A stretch of 64,000 nucleotides of DNA from Halobacillus kuroshimensis DSM 18393 (GCF_000425705.1 NZ_AUDY01000015.1:62001-126000); one strand, 5' to 3'. Numbered from the stretch's first letter, positions 24,945 to 35,006 are shown. Numbers and translations: made by a program. Notes: generated by a model from the letters alone, not told the origin.

Positions 24945-25700
24945 TTATTCATCTCCCTGCTCAGTCAAGATGACAGGGCCTTCTTTTGTAATGGCTACTG
25001 TATGTTCATACTGTGCGGATAACGTCCCATCAACCGTTCGTGCCGTCCAATTGTTCTCATCCATCTGACTTGCCCAGTCTCCAATGTTAATCATCGGCTC
25101 GATGGTAATGACCATTCCCTCTTTCAGACGTGCTCCTTTGCCGGCAGCACCGAAGTGAGGAATATAAGGATCTTCGTGGATCGATTCACCGATTCCGTGT
25201 CCTGTGAAGTCGCGGACAACCGAATACCCTTCTCCTTCCGCATAGGCCTGGATCGCATGGCCGATATCACCGATTCGTTTACCCGGTACAGCCTGCTCGA
25301 TTCCTTTATAAAGAGATGTTTTCGTTACATCCATCAGTTTTTGAGCTTCTTCGCTGATTTCTCCCACCGCATGTGTCCAGGCGGAGTCAGCCAGGTAGCC
25401 ATTTAAGTTGACGACCATATCGATGGTTACGATATCGCCTTCCTTCAACTTCTCATCGCGTGGGAATCCGTGGCAGATTTCGTCATTGATGGATGCGCAT
25501 GTTGTAAATTCGTACCCTTGATATCCTTTCTGCTCTCCGGTAGCCCCGCGTTCAGCTAGATATTTTTCCACGAAGTTTTCGACTTCCATCGTTGTGACAC
25601 CCGGCTTTATGAAGGTGCGCAATTGTTTATGGACATCAGCCAGCAGCTTCCCTGCCTCGTGCATGTTTTCAATTTCTCTTTGACTCTTACGTTTAATCAT
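24945..25700 (-). CDS. map: Type I methionine aminopeptidase
   Basis: A 251-residue enzyme that removes the initiator Met from new proteins. The five metal ligands fit the family: Asp in TIDMVVN and DSAWT, His in GHGIGESIHEDP, Glu in TIEPMI and Glu in YEHTVAI. CHGFP near residue 77 is typical. It stands alone rather than in the ribosomal-protein operon, so it is likely the second, YflG-like copy. GAGAGGATTG precedes the ATG. Confidence 0.95.
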   Translation of the reverse strand: MIKRKSQREIENMHEAGKLLADVHKQLRTFIKPGVTTMEVENFVEKYLAERGATGEQKGYQGYEFTTCASINDEICHGFPRDEKLKEGDIVTIDMVVNLNGYLADSAWTHAVGEISEEAQKLMDVTKTSLYKGIEQAVPGKRIGDIGHAIQAYAEGEGYSVVRDFTGHGIGESIHEDPYIPHFGAAGKGARLKEGMVITIEPMINIGDWASQMDENNWTARTVDGTLSAQYEHTVAITKEGPVILTEQGDE

Positions 25701-25790
25701 AGTGATACAATCCTCTCTTTTTTCTTATTACGTATGCAAGTATCCCTCTGTATGATAACGAAAAAATACCGCCAAAACTACCCCGGAGCC

Positions 25791-26345
25791 TTATTCGACT
25801 GTCCTGATGACCTTTGCAGGGCTGCCGGCGGCGAAGACATTATCCGGGAGATCCTTAGTGACAACCGCCCCTGAACCAATCACGACATTGCTTCCAATGG
25901 TAACCCCCGGGTTGATAATCGCTCCTCCTCCGATCCACACATCATCACCGATGGTAATCGGCCGGCCTGACTCCAGCCCTTTTGCTCTCGTTTCCCGATC
26001 CATAGGGTGAAGAGCTGTGTACAGCTGTACGTTTGGTCCAATCAAGACACGGTTTCCCACCGTAATTGGACATATATCTAAAAAGATACAATTGAAATTA
26101 GCAAAGAACCCATCACCTACATGAATATTGTAACCATAATCACAGTAAAAAGGCGGTTCGAGGGACATCTCCCCGGCAATTGTTCCAAACAGGTCTTCGA
26201 TCAGCTGACGGCGGTAATGCTCCTCTGTATTCTTCGTCTGATTCAACGCATGGGTGATTTGTCTGGCGCGCGACCTTTCCATCACCAGCTCATCGTCCCA
26301 CGGTTGATACAACTCGCCCATTAACATTTTTTCCTTCTCCGACAT
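25791..26345 (-). CDS. Sugar O-acetyltransferase (Maa/LacA-like, left-handed beta helix)
   Basis: A 184-residue acetyl-CoA-dependent transferase. It opens with MLMGELYQPWDDELVMERS, the Maa N-terminal domain, and continues into hexapeptide repeats (VIGSGAVVTKDLPDNVFAAG-type, near residues 155-175). The catalytic His lies in TALHPMDRETR near 111. Maltose or galactoside acetylation is the family activity; the true acceptor is unknown. AGGAGG lies 6 nt before the ATG. Confidence 0.93.
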   Translation of the reverse strand: MSEKEKMLMGELYQPWDDELVMERSRARQITHALNQTKNTEEHYRRQLIEDLFGTIAGEMSLEPPFYCDYGYNIHVGDGFFANFNCIFLDICPITVGNRVLIGPNVQLYTALHPMDRETRAKGLESGRPITIGDDVWIGGGAIINPGVTIGSNVVIGSGAVVTKDLPDNVFAAGSPAKVIRTVE

Positions 26346-26426
26346 GCCATCCCTCCTGTAGTCCTGATGTCTTTACTTTACCATAGTTTTCGGCTAGGCT
26401 AGGAACAACAAAAGGAGGCAAAGCCC

Positions 26427-26927
26427 ATGGAGACGCGCGAATTGAACCGTTCAGATGCAGAAGCCTACTTTGAGTTAAGACTCGAAGCTCTGCTTACAAA
26501 CCCGGACGCTTTTATTACGACCTACGAACAGGAAAAGCAGAAACCGAACCCGATCGAAACGACCGCGGAACGGCTGGAGAGTAAAGACACCAGGACCTTC
26601 GGACTTTTTTCAGGAGAAAAACTGGCAGGGGTAGTTACACTGGTACGGGAAACACACCCGAAGTTCAGACATAAAGCATCCATCGTTGCGATGTACATCA
26701 CACCGGAGGTAAGGCGGACTGGAGGAGCCATGCTTCTGCTGGAAGAACTGATCCAGCATGCCCGGGCAGTGGAAGTCGAAGTCCTTCACCTCAGCGTTGT
26801 TACAGAAAACACCCCGGCAAGAGAGCTGTATCGAAAGCTCGGTTTTCAATGCTGGGGCGTGGAGAAGCAAGCGATCAAACTCCCCACAGGTTATTTAGAT
26901 GAGGAGCATTATGAACTTTTTCTGTAA
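26427..26927 (+). CDS. GNAT-family N-acetyltransferase
   Basis: A 166-residue acetyltransferase. The CoA-binding segment is VAMYITPEVRRTGGAMLLLEE near residues 90-110 (EVRRTGGA in place of the usual RGxGxA), followed by LHLSVVTENTPARELYRKLGF. AAAGGAGGCAAAGCCC precedes the ATG. It lies 67 nt upstream of the ABC exporter genes and may be co-transcribed with them. The substrate is unknown. Confidence 0.88.
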   Translation: METRELNRSDAEAYFELRLEALLTNPDAFITTYEQEKQKPNPIETTAERLESKDTRTFGLFSGEKLAGVVTLVRETHPKFRHKASIVAMYITPEVRRTGGAMLLLEELIQHARAVEVEVLHLSVVTENTPARELYRKLGFQCWGVEKQAIKLPTGYLDEEHYELFL

Positions 26928-26993
26928 AATTGAAACGGATAAAAGCTACCGTTCGTATACCATTCATAAGCTCCTGAAAAAGGAAGGGATGGA

Positions 26994-27716
26994 ATGATTG
27001 AAATCAAGCAGGCAACCAAAAACTTCGCCGGCAAAGCAGCCGTCAAGGACTTGAATTTGACGGTGCCGGACGGGAAAATTTTCGGCTTTCTCGGTCCCAA
27101 CGGTGCAGGAAAGTCGACAACGATCAAAATGATGACGGGGATCCTGCCCTTGGATGCAGGCTCCATATCCATGAACGGCGTGGATATCAGCACAGACCCT
27201 ATGAAAGCCAAGCATCAGTTCGGCTATGTTCCGGACCGCTCAGACATTTTTCTCCGGTTAAAGGGAATGGAATACTTGAATTTTATCGGAGATGTTTTTG
27301 ATGTACCGCCAAACGTCCGAAAAGAGAAAATTGAATACTTAACGAAAAGCTTCGACATCTATGAAGCACTGAATGACCAGATTCATACATATTCGCACGG
27401 GATGCGTCAGAAAATCGTTGTCAGTGGTGTACTTCTGCATGATCCTGATGTTTGGATTCTTGACGAGCCGTTAACCGGCCTTGATCCTAAGTCTTCCTAT
27501 ACTTTGAAAGAAATGATGCGGGAACACGCAGCCAAAGGAAAGACCGTCTTTTTCTCCACCCATGTGCTGGAAGTCGTCGAACAGTTATGTGACGAGGTGG
27601 CTATTATCAACAAAGGACATGTTCAATTCAGAGGAAGTATGAAAGAAATGAAGCAGCAGTTTCAAGAGGACAACAACCTTGAGAAGCTGTTTTTGGAGCT
27701 GACACAAAATGAGTAA
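26994..27716 (+). CDS. ythP: ABC exporter ATP-binding protein, YthP-like
   Basis: A 240-residue ABC ATPase. Walker A is GPNGAGKST near residue 34, the signature region YSHGMRQK near 135 (variant of LSGGQ), and Walker B VWILDEPLTGLDP near 154; the switch His is in STHVLE. Its stop overlaps the next gene's start by 8 nt, so ATPase and permease are made together. The pair matches B. subtilis YthPQ, whose cargo is unknown. Confidence 0.9.
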   Translation: MIEIKQATKNFAGKAAVKDLNLTVPDGKIFGFLGPNGAGKSTTIKMMTGILPLDAGSISMNGVDISTDPMKAKHQFGYVPDRSDIFLRLKGMEYLNFIGDVFDVPPNVRKEKIEYLTKSFDIYEALNDQIHTYSHGMRQKIVVSGVLLHDPDVWILDEPLTGLDPKSSYTLKEMMREHAAKGKTVFFSTHVLEVVEQLCDEVAIINKGHVQFRGSMKEMKQQFQEDNNLEKLFLELTQNE

Positions 27717-29346
27717 CACGTGGAAGCTGATGAAGTTGATGGTGAAGATGCAGTTATCCTTCGCTCACCGCAGTACAGCAGAAAAAACAGGCTACCTCAT
27801 CTTAGCAGTCATCATGATCCCCTTCGGGCTGTTGATTCTTACACTGTTGAACGAACTGATCGCAGCCATGTATGCCGCCTTCAGCCCGACAGGGGATGAA
27901 GCGGTCATCCTTGGGGTTTTATTTGTCTTAATGACCGTTTTTTACTGTTTTATCAGCATAGGTACGGTTTTATCATCTTTTTATTTTGCAGAGGATGTGG
28001 AATCGTTTGTACCACTCCCCTTTCACCCTTATCAAATAGCAGCCGGAAAAGCAGCCGTTCCATTTCTGTCCCTTTACGGGGTGAATGCGGTCATTCTGCT
28101 CCCCGGGCTTGCGTTTTACGGTCTCCACAGCGGTGCGGGACTGCTTTATTACAGCTCCGCCTTACTTGTGTGGCTTCTGCTTCCGGTGCTTCCCTTTGTT
28201 TTGACTGCCATTGCCATCATGTTCATGATGCGTTTTGTCAATATCTCGAAAAACAAGGACCGAAGCAAAGTCATTGCTGGACTTCTTGGTTTTGGATTTG
28301 TTATCGGAATCAATGTTGTGATCCGTCTGGAGGGCGGCAGTCAGAATATGTATCAATTGGCGGCCGGACAGGGGGACCTGCTCGGATTAGTGACGAAGTT
28401 TTTCCCTACTGCTTATATAAGCAGTTCAGCCCTCGCCGCCCCTGCGTCCATTCAGGGCATCCTTTTTCTCGTATTGATGACCGCACTATCCGCAGGAGGG
28501 ATTGCTCTCTTCTTCACTATCGGCCAGAAGCTTTATTTCAAAGGCGTACTCGGTTTATCCGGTGGAAAAAGGAACACGTTCACTGAGGATACAGTCGAAG
28601 TTTATGTGAAGAAAAAGCCTTTGATCTACAGTCTCTTCAGAAAAGAAGTCCTGTTGATTTTACGCACCCCCACCTTTTTCACCCAAGTCTTTGTGCAAAG
28701 TTTGATTCTGCCTGTATTGGCCATTGTTCTGATCATCATGGAAATGGATGGACCGCTAGGGGGAGCAGGCCCACAGCTGGCAGAAATGAATGGAAAATTC
28801 GTCATTCTGGCCTCTGTCGGTCTTTCAGTAGTTGTTTTCGGATCGAACCCCGCTTCCATCTCTTCGATTTCAAGGGATGGGAAAAGCTGGTTCAATCATC
28901 TGTATCTGCCTATTCCACCTTCAAAGGTAATCATGAGTAAAATGCTGACGGCCTATCTGCTGAATGCCATCTCCTTGGTTATTTTGAGCGCAGCCGCTTT
29001 ATGGGTCATAAAAATCCCTCTGTCAATCTGGACAGCGTGGTTCATCCTGTCCCTCCTCATAAGCTGGATTGCCTCTGCCGCCGGCGTGATGGTGGATCTA
29101 TACAGCCCCAAGCTGGACTGGACAGATGAGCGTGAAGTATTCAAGGGGCGTTTCATCGGAATTGTTCCCCTCGCCATTGAAGCCCTTGTCTTCGGAGTGA
29201 TTTTAGTGATTGTGTGGAATATCAACAGTCTGCAGGGTCTTTGGCCGGTAACAGGCGCATTATTGATCATCTTTCTGCTGCTGGTGTTTCTTATGCAGAC
29301 GGCCATGAGGAAGTTAACAGAACGACGCTACCACAACCTGCTGTAA
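27709..29346 (+). CDS. ythQ: ABC exporter permease, YthQ-like
   Basis: A 545-residue membrane protein with about 12 to 14 predicted helices arranged as two halves around a cytoplasmic segment near residues 285-320. It overlaps the ATPase gene by 8 nt. The size and paired organisation fit the YthQ family of putative ABC-2 exporters. No substrate-specific motif is visible. Confidence 0.88.
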   Translation: MSNTWKLMKLMVKMQLSFAHRSTAEKTGYLILAVIMIPFGLLILTLLNELIAAMYAAFSPTGDEAVILGVLFVLMTVFYCFISIGTVLSSFYFAEDVESFVPLPFHPYQIAAGKAAVPFLSLYGVNAVILLPGLAFYGLHSGAGLLYYSSALLVWLLLPVLPFVLTAIAIMFMMRFVNISKNKDRSKVIAGLLGFGFVIGINVVIRLEGGSQNMYQLAAGQGDLLGLVTKFFPTAYISSSALAAPASIQGILFLVLMTALSAGGIALFFTIGQKLYFKGVLGLSGGKRNTFTEDTVEVYVKKKPLIYSLFRKEVLLILRTPTFFTQVFVQSLILPVLAIVLIIMEMDGPLGGAGPQLAEMNGKFVILASVGLSVVVFGSNPASISSISRDGKSWFNHLYLPIPPSKVIMSKMLTAYLLNAISLVILSAAALWVIKIPLSIWTAWFILSLLISWIASAAGVMVDLYSPKLDWTDEREVFKGRFIGIVPLAIEALVFGVILVIVWNINSLQGLWPVTGALLIIFLLLVFLMQTAMRKLTERRYHNLL

Positions 29347-29349
29347 GCA

Positions 29350-29389
29350 AAAAAACAGGCAGAAGAGACCGCCTCTTCTGCCTGTTTTT
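29350..29389. terminator. Bidirectional terminator
   Basis: Stem AAACAGGCAGAAGAG/CTCTTCTGCCTGTTT with A- and T-rich flanks between convergent genes. Confidence 0.92.
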
Positions 29390-29807
29390 ATTTCACTATC
29401 ATAACTGGGCATTTGGCCCGTTTAGCCACCTTGTGACTGACACTGCCAAGAACCATTTCCTGAAGAGCATTCAATCCCCGGCTGCCGATGATGACGATAT
29501 CAAAGGCATGATCATTGGCGTAATGAACGATGGTTGGCCCGGGTTCTCCATGACGGATGACAATTTCGTAAGAGATATCTTTCCCCTGGAGGACGTCTTC
29601 GATCGGCTCCAGTCTTTCTTTCCTCTTCTGATCGATCACTGTTTTATCTCCTTGTGTCAGGACATCGGTTTTAGACTGGTCGACATCGACCACATAAATG
29701 ATGGTGATCTTTGCTCCCATCTGCAGTCCGGCAAGCTCTGCCGCTCGTTCTGCTGTACGTATGGAATGCTCAGACCCATCGGCCGCAATCAATATGTTTT
29801 TATACAT
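29388..29807 (-). CDS. Universal stress protein, UspA family
   Basis: A 139-residue protein of the ATP-binding Usp type. It starts with the classic ILIAADGSEHSIRTAERA. The nucleotide-binding loop GSRGLNALQEMVLGSVSHKV near residues 112-131 (in the form GxxG-9x-G(S/T)) is present, so ATP binding is likely. It is convergent with the ABC genes and shares the terminator. Confidence 0.93.
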   Translation of the reverse strand: MYKNILIAADGSEHSIRTAERAAELAGLQMGAKITIIYVVDVDQSKTDVLTQGDKTVIDQKRKERLEPIEDVLQGKDISYEIVIRHGEPGPTIVHYANDHAFDIVIIGSRGLNALQEMVLGSVSHKVAKRAKCPVMIVK

Positions 29808-30098
29808 GACCGCTTCCCCCTTTTTTCATCATTTTACCATGGAATGTGAAGCCCATGTAAATAATTGAAGATACGCACCCTCCCCCATATATTGGAACCC
29901 CCGCTTCAGAAAAAATTACGGCTACAGACAAATAAGAGTTTCATAGAGATATTTGAAGAATAAAAGAGAAAAAAGTTTATTTATGCGCTTACATGGGGTT
30001 ATGTTAATCCTTCGATAGGTGATATAATCTGAACGTTCTTGCCGGAATTACGTATTGCCAAGGGTAATACAGACAAAATTTAAGAGAGAGGTGCGCAA

Positions 30099-31571
30099 TT
30101 GAACACACAAACATTAAAACAACAATGGTTTGGAAACGTAAAAAACGATGTGCTTTCAGGTATGGTCGTCGCCATGGCCCTTGTTCCTGAAGCGATCGCT
30201 TTCTCTATCATCGCTGGAGTCGACCCCATGGTAGGATTGTACGCTTCCTTCTGTATCGCTGTTGTCATTGCTTTTGTAGGGGGACGGCCTGGAATGGTTT
30301 CGGCCGCAACAGGAGCGATGGCTGTGCTTATGGTGACGCTTGTGAAGGATCACGGACTTGAATACCTGCTGGCCGCCACTATTCTGACAGGTATCCTGCA
30401 GTTTATTCTTGGTGCCTTAAGAATCGGACAGTTCATGAAATTCATCCCGAGATCGGTGATGATCGGTTTCGTAAACGCCCTGGCCATCTTGATTTTCTCG
30501 TCCCAGCTGATTCACTTTGATGGCGCAGGACTTGCTATGTACGCCATGGTTGCCGGGTCTCTTGCTATCATTTATCTTCTGCCAAGGTTTACAAAAGCTG
30601 TCCCATCTCCGCTTGTTGCCATCGTCGTCATGACGATTATTGCCGTAACAACAGGAGCCGGGTTTAAGACCGTTGGAGATATGGGAGAACTATCAAGCAC
30701 GCTTCCAATCTTCCTTGTACCTGATATTCCAGTAAACTTTGAGACGCTGCAGATCATTTTCCCGATATCGCTGGCTCTCGCCTTTGTAGGACTTCTTGAG
30801 TCACTGCTTACAGCTCAGATTGTCGATGATATGACAGATACTGTAAGTGATAAGAACAAAGAAGCCCGCGGACAGGGCATGGCCAACGTCGTTTCCGGTC
30901 TGTTCGGCGGAATGGCCGGATGTGCGATGATTGGACAATCGGTCATCAACGTATCCTCAGGAGGACGCGGCCGTTTATCCACACTGGTGGCCGGTGTCTT
31001 CATGATGACATTGATTATTGCCTTTAATGATCTTCTTGTACAGATTCCAATGGCTGTGCTTGTCGGTATTATGATCATGGTGTCCGTGGGAACCTTCGAC
31101 TGGAGTGCCTTGACGAGACTTCATAAAACACCGGTCACAGACACGGTCGTAATGGTAGTGACCGTTGGAACCGTTGTTTACACCCATGACCTTTCCAAAG
31201 GCGTACTGGCTGGTGTCATCTTGAGCGCTATCTTCTTTGTGTCCAAGATTTCCAAAGTCCACGTCGAAGAACATGTTGAAGAAACAACAAGCAGGATTGT
31301 TTATCACGTATCCGGACAAGTCTTTTTCGCTTCAACGGACAGCCTGCTGAAGCATTTCGACTTTAATGTAAAAGCCGATACGGTCCGGATTGATTTCACT
31401 GATGCCCATGTATGGGATGACTCAGCCGTAGCTGCGATTGATAAACTTGTCCTGAAGTTCAGAGAACAGGACAAAGAAGTAGAAATCGCCGGGCTCAACA
31501 AAGACAGCTCCCAGCTTGTCAAAAAGCTGGCGGTCCATCATAAAGCGGATGCTTCCCTATCCAATCATTAA
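30099..31571 (+). CDS. SulP-family inorganic anion transporter with STAS domain
   Basis: A 490-residue transporter. About 10-12 membrane helices fill residues 15-385, with the SulP signature [20 protein letters not shown] near residue 21. A C-terminal STAS domain occupies ~395-480. The start is a TTG supported by AGAGAGGTG 6 nt upstream. Upstream, a TATAAT at 30022-30027 may be its -10, and GTTTAT-14 nt-GGGGTT (29975-30000) loosely resembles a sigma-B promoter. Sulfate or bicarbonate is likely transported (YbaR/BicA-like). Confidence 0.9.
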   Translation: MNTQTLKQQWFGNVKNDVLSGMVVAMALVPEAIAFSIIAGVDPMVGLYASFCIAVVIAFVGGRPGMVSAATGAMAVLMVTLVKDHGLEYLLAATILTGILQFILGALRIGQFMKFIPRSVMIGFVNALAILIFSSQLIHFDGAGLAMYAMVAGSLAIIYLLPRFTKAVPSPLVAIVVMTIIAVTTGAGFKTVGDMGELSSTLPIFLVPDIPVNFETLQIIFPISLALAFVGLLESLLTAQIVDDMTDTVSDKNKEARGQGMANVVSGLFGGMAGCAMIGQSVINVSSGGRGRLSTLVAGVFMMTLIIAFNDLLVQIPMAVLVGIMIMVSVGTFDWSALTRLHKTPVTDTVVMVVTVGTVVYTHDLSKGVLAGVILSAIFFVSKISKVHVEEHVEETTSRIVYHVSGQVFFASTDSLLKHFDFNVKADTVRIDFTDAHVWDDSAVAAIDKLVLKFREQDKEVEIAGLNKDSSQLVKKLAVHHKADASLSNH

Positions 31572-31594
31572 ACAGAAGAATCCGCTGCAAAGTG

Positions 31595-31638
31595 AAAAGC
31601 AGGCATTGATGTACATCAATGCCTGCTTTTTCTTTTTT
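31595..31638. terminator. Bidirectional terminator
   Basis: A 17-bp stem AAAAGCAGGCATTGATG with a 2-nt loop, followed by T residues. The minus-strand GNAT gene ends inside it. Confidence 0.92.
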
Positions 31639-32221
31639 TCCACTCACTCCGGAGAACCGCGTAGACGGACGAATCCCTCCAAGCGCCTTTCACAAAAATA
31701 TCCTCCCTCAGCGTCCCCTCTTTAACCATTCCGATTTTCTCGAGCACCCGCTGGGACGCTTTATTTTCCGGACTGCTCAGTGCTGTAACGCGATGTAGAC
31801 CGCACACGTCAAAACTGTACGCCAGCATCAGACGACAGGCTTCTGTCGCGTATCCCTGTCCCCAGTAATGATGGTGAATGATAAATCCAATTTCACCGAC
31901 ACCATCCCAGTCCTTGATATTCAACTCAATATTTCCAATCACCTGATCTGCGGCCTTTTCCACAACCGCAAATACATAACGCGAGCGGTGTTTCTGCCTG
32001 GCGTCAATCAGGACCTGACGGACAAAAAATTTGCTGTCTGTTTCTGTGTGCGGCCCCCAGGGCTGGTATTTAACGGTATCCGGATCTGAAGCGTAGGGAT
32101 GGAATTCCTCCCAGTCTTCCGGGAGAACCTCACGGAGATAGAGGCGCCTCCCTTCTGCCGTTACCTGAATCCCACGATCATCCGACGGAGTCAGATCAAA
32201 CGGTATTCTGGTGTTCGTCAT
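31616..32221 (-). CDS. RimJ/RimL-type GNAT acetyltransferase
   Basis: A 201-residue acetyltransferase. LYLREVLPEDWEEFHPY near residue 28 and the CoA loop IHHHYWGQGYATEA near 118 are characteristic of RimJ/RimL-like enzymes, which acetylate N-termini or small amines. Its ATG (32219-32221) overlaps the stop of the upstream small gene by 4 nt, so the two are coupled. The last codons lie inside the shared terminator. Confidence 0.88.
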   Translation of the reverse strand: MTNTRIPFDLTPSDDRGIQVTAEGRRLYLREVLPEDWEEFHPYASDPDTVKYQPWGPHTETDSKFFVRQVLIDARQKHRSRYVFAVVEKAADQVIGNIELNIKDWDGVGEIGFIIHHHYWGQGYATEACRLMLAYSFDVCGLHRVTALSSPENKASQRVLEKIGMVKEGTLREDIFVKGAWRDSSVYAVLRSEWKKRKSRH

Positions 32222-32490
32222 ACGTTTGTCCTGAACGCATCCATCCATGCCCGGGGATGTTCTTTCACTAAAAATGTCCGCACGCCTTTCATGGTATGAA
32301 GGTAAAGAAATCCCGAGCCCTGGGAAAATTCCTTGTAGGACACATCATGGACGTCCTTAAGCTGGAACGTTTCATCCGGGCATACGACTGAATCCTCATA
32401 TAATTCCAGGCTTTCCTCCCTTTCTTCATAAAGCTGTTGATTATTACGGATGGTCCGTGTTTTAACAATGACGGGATGAGCACAAATCAC
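32218..32490 (-). CDS. Small hypothetical protein coupled to GNAT
   Basis: About 90 residues, acidic, with no membrane segment and no family I recognise; strand-rich with FLYLHTMKGVRTFLVKEHP near the end, a PH-like impression only. The start is uncertain. A GTG at 32490 with GAAGGG upstream is chosen because a TATAAT (about 32523-32528) lies inside the longer frame and would be the -10 of its promoter. It is the first gene of a two-gene unit with the GNAT. Confidence 0.6.
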   Translation of the reverse strand: MICAHPVIVKTRTIRNNQQLYEEREESLELYEDSVVCPDETFQLKDVHDVSYKEFSQGSGFLYLHTMKGVRTFLVKEHPRAWMDAFRTNV

Positions 32491-32646
32491 ACCAATCGTC
32501 CCTTCTCTATTTTGTCTGTCTCCATTATACACGACTCCTCTTCGGTTTTAGGATTGAAGCAATTCTGCTTTTCATCCCTCTTGATTTGTATTAGGATGGT
32601 AAAGGTGTTTTTGAACAACCTAAGAACAACTGGAGGAACATCAACC

Positions 32647-33519
32647 ATGACAAATCGTAACAAAGGAATTGTATTACTGCTCATATCAGCGTTCGGTTTC
32701 TCCATGATGGCTGCCTTAGTCAAGCTGTCCGGAGACGTTCCAACCGTGCAGAAGACACTGTTCCGGAACCTCGTTTCCGCTGTCATCGCTTTTGGATTTG
32801 TACGCTATAATAAAGAGCGTCTGTTCGGAAAGAAGGAAAATCAAAAGCTTCTGCTTTCCAGGTCCGCTCTCGGTACCATCGGGATGGTTCTATACTTTTA
32901 CGCCATTGATAACCTTGTGTTGTCCGATGCGGATATGCTGAATAAACTGAGCCCGTTTTTATTAATTATCTTCTCTGCCATCTTCTTAAAAGAACGGACG
33001 AGACCGTACCAGCTTATCGCCATTGCCGTAGCTTTTGCAGGAACGCTCCTTATTATCAAGCCGGCATTTTCACTTGAATTCATCCCATATGCGGCCGGCC
33101 TGTTTTCTGCGGTATTCGCTGCAGGAGCCTACACGCTGCTCCGCGTCCTTGGGGATAAAGAGAAATTCTACACCATCGTGTTCTACTTCTCTTTTTTCAC
33201 AACGGTAACCTTGCTGCCGTTCACGATCGCTTTCTACGAACCGATGACAGCCAGGCAGTGGGCCTATCTGCTGGGTGCCGGTGCATTCGCGACGCTCGGA
33301 CAATTCGGTCTGACGATTGCCTATAAATTCGCTCCAGCCCGTGAAATTTCCATCTTCTTTTACTCCACGGTTGTTTATTCGGCCCTGATCAGCATTCTGC
33401 TGTTCGGCCAGATTCCAGACCTTCTGAGTGTTGCTGGTTATTTCACTATATTTGGTGCTTCCCTTTACATGTTTTTGAAAAACAATAAAGAAGCAAAAAA
33501 GCAGGCGAAAGCCTCATAA
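32647..33519 (+). CDS. DMT-superfamily (EamA) transporter
   Basis: A 290-residue membrane protein of ten helices in two repeats of the EamA domain. LSDADMLNKLSPFLLIIFSAIF near residue 85 (read as LSDADMLNKLSPF) is a typical first-repeat motif. The ATG at 32647 is set by GGAGG 8 nt upstream; a longer frame of 70 codons has no membrane character and lies across the neighbouring promoter. The substrate is unknown; metabolite export is usual. Confidence 0.9.
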   Translation: MTNRNKGIVLLLISAFGFSMMAALVKLSGDVPTVQKTLFRNLVSAVIAFGFVRYNKERLFGKKENQKLLLSRSALGTIGMVLYFYAIDNLVLSDADMLNKLSPFLLIIFSAIFLKERTRPYQLIAIAVAFAGTLLIIKPAFSLEFIPYAAGLFSAVFAAGAYTLLRVLGDKEKFYTIVFYFSFFTTVTLLPFTIAFYEPMTARQWAYLLGAGAFATLGQFGLTIAYKFAPAREISIFFYSTVVYSALISILLFGQIPDLLSVAGYFTIFGASLYMFLKNNKEAKKQAKAS

Positions 33520-33523
33520 ACAA

Positions 33524-33556
33524 GAAAAGGACGGAGCCGCTGTGCTCCGTCCTTTC
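33524..33556. terminator. Terminator between convergent genes
   Basis: Stem AAAGGACGGAG/CTCCGTCCTTT. Confidence 0.88.
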
Positions 33557-33567
33557 TGTTCTATGGA

Positions 33568-33756
33568 TCAGTCCCCGCTGTCTCCTGCATCTCCGCTGTC
33601 CGCTCCCATGATTCCAGGTGCGTAGAACGAGGCATCCCGTTTTTTCTGATGCAGGCTTGGCTTTTGCTGCTTCCTTAATGGATTTCGTATAAGGTAGACA
33701 AAAACCATGGTGAAAAAGATAAGGACGCCTCCAAGCCCGAGTATGGTTTCCCACAT
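33568..33756 (-). CDS. Small single-pass membrane protein
   Basis: A 62-residue protein with one N-terminal membrane helix (residues 4-22), a basic stretch and a C-terminal tail ending in ADSGDAGDSGD. GGGGGGAGAG precedes the ATG. I do not recognise a family. The terminator shared with the DMT gene and the good ribosome site support a real gene. Confidence 0.65.
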   Translation of the reverse strand: MWETILGLGGVLIFFTMVFVYLIRNPLRKQQKPSLHQKKRDASFYAPGIMGADSGDAGDSGD

Positions 33757-33882
33757 GTTCTCTCCCCCCTTTTTTCTTCTTTACGAATCAGCTCCCCTTT
33801 AAGATTCAAAATATTAACAAATTATAGACACCTTCCGCTTCCTTTGGTATATTTAAATGATTCATAAAAGGAGGGGCTATTG

Positions 33883-34857
33883 ATGATACCTGAAAAACTA
33901 AACCAGGGGGATGAAATACGGGTCATCTCTCCAGCCAAAAGCTTGTCCATCATCGCTCCCGAACAGCAGGAGCTTGCTCGCCAGCGCTTCAAAGACATGG
34001 GGTTTACAACCAGCTTCAGTACGTACGCAGCAGAAGCACCGACGCTTTTTTCCAATCCTGTGGAACACAGAATCTCGGATATTCATGAAGCTTTTAAGGA
34101 CCCAGCTGTTAAAGCTGTGCTTACAACATTGGGAGGATACGACAGCAACCAGCTGCTGAACCGATTGGATTATGATTTAATTAAAGCCCATCCCAAAATT
34201 TTCTGTGGATATTCGGATATTACAGCATTGTCCAACAGCATCTACCATAAAACAGGTCTGGTCACTTACAGCGGCCCACACTTTTCTACTTTTGGAATGG
34301 AAAAAGGTCTGGACTATACGCTGGAGCATTTCCGGACCATGTTAACAACAAACGATCCTGTGGACATCGAACCAGCCGCTCATTGGAGTGATGATGCGTG
34401 GTACCTTGATCAAGATGACCGTACGTTTTACCCTAATCAAGGCCCCGTCGTCATTCAGGAGGGAAAAGCATCCGGCACGTTGATCGGAGGAAACCTGTGT
34501 ACGTTCAATCTGCTGCAGGGAACCTCCTTTATGCCGGAGCTTGCCGGTACGGTTCTTTTCTTGGAAGATGATGAGCTTTCCAATCCAGAAACCTTTGATC
34601 GCGACCTGCAGTCGCTGATTCAACAGCCTGGATTTGATCAAGTGCAGGGAATTGTGATCGGCCGGTTCCAAACGGCTTCAAATATGGATTTTGATACACT
34701 GACCGCTGTCATTGAAAGCAAACCGGAGCTTGCTCACCTCCCTGTCATTGTTCAAGCTGATTTCGGCCACACCAGCCCGATTTTCACCTTTCCCATCGGA
34801 GGATATGTAGAAATACAGGCCGGAAAAACCCAAGTCAACATCCGTCTCCACGGATAA
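33883..34857 (+). CDS. S66 peptidase (LD-carboxypeptidase/MccF-like)
   Basis: A 324-residue cytoplasmic serine peptidase. The nucleophile Ser is in FCGYSDITAL near residue 112, with GGYDSNQLL near 87 as the substrate loop. The acid and His lie in FLEDDELSNPETFDRDL near 228 and FGHTSPIFTFPIGG near 298. Family members cut L,D-bonds in muropeptides or process microcin-like acyl-peptides (MccF). The ATG at 33883 follows GGAGGGG; an in-frame TTG one codon earlier is not needed. Confidence 0.92.
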   Translation: MIPEKLNQGDEIRVISPAKSLSIIAPEQQELARQRFKDMGFTTSFSTYAAEAPTLFSNPVEHRISDIHEAFKDPAVKAVLTTLGGYDSNQLLNRLDYDLIKAHPKIFCGYSDITALSNSIYHKTGLVTYSGPHFSTFGMEKGLDYTLEHFRTMLTTNDPVDIEPAAHWSDDAWYLDQDDRTFYPNQGPVVIQEGKASGTLIGGNLCTFNLLQGTSFMPELAGTVLFLEDDELSNPETFDRDLQSLIQQPGFDQVQGIVIGRFQTASNMDFDTLTAVIESKPELAHLPVIVQADFGHTSPIFTFPIGGYVEIQAGKTQVNIRLHG

Positions 34858-34952
34858 CAAACCGTTTTTTAAAGCTGCGGGGTGTTTTCCACAGCCACCA
34901 GGAGAGCACCAATCCCTTTCCGCCCCGGGATCTATTGGGCTCACGTGGAGCG

Positions 34953-35006
34953 CACGGTGGTGACGCCTCCGGGAACGTCGTGAGCCGATGTGGATATTCA
35001 CATATC
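34953..35006 (+). repeat. Degenerate family 2 repeat fragment
   Basis: CACGGTGGTGACGCCTCCGG then GAACGTCGTGAGCCGATGTGG resembles the left half of the family 2 element at 35341 (TTCGGTGGTGATGCCTGCGG, GAACAGC, CCGAAGATCC). The right half is not evident. Only a relict. Confidence 0.45.

Noticed and set aside
29975-30000. A sigma-B promoter for the SulP gene
   Set aside because: GTTTAT-GGGGTT is only a loose match and a better vegetative -10 lies downstream, so I did not list it as a separate feature.
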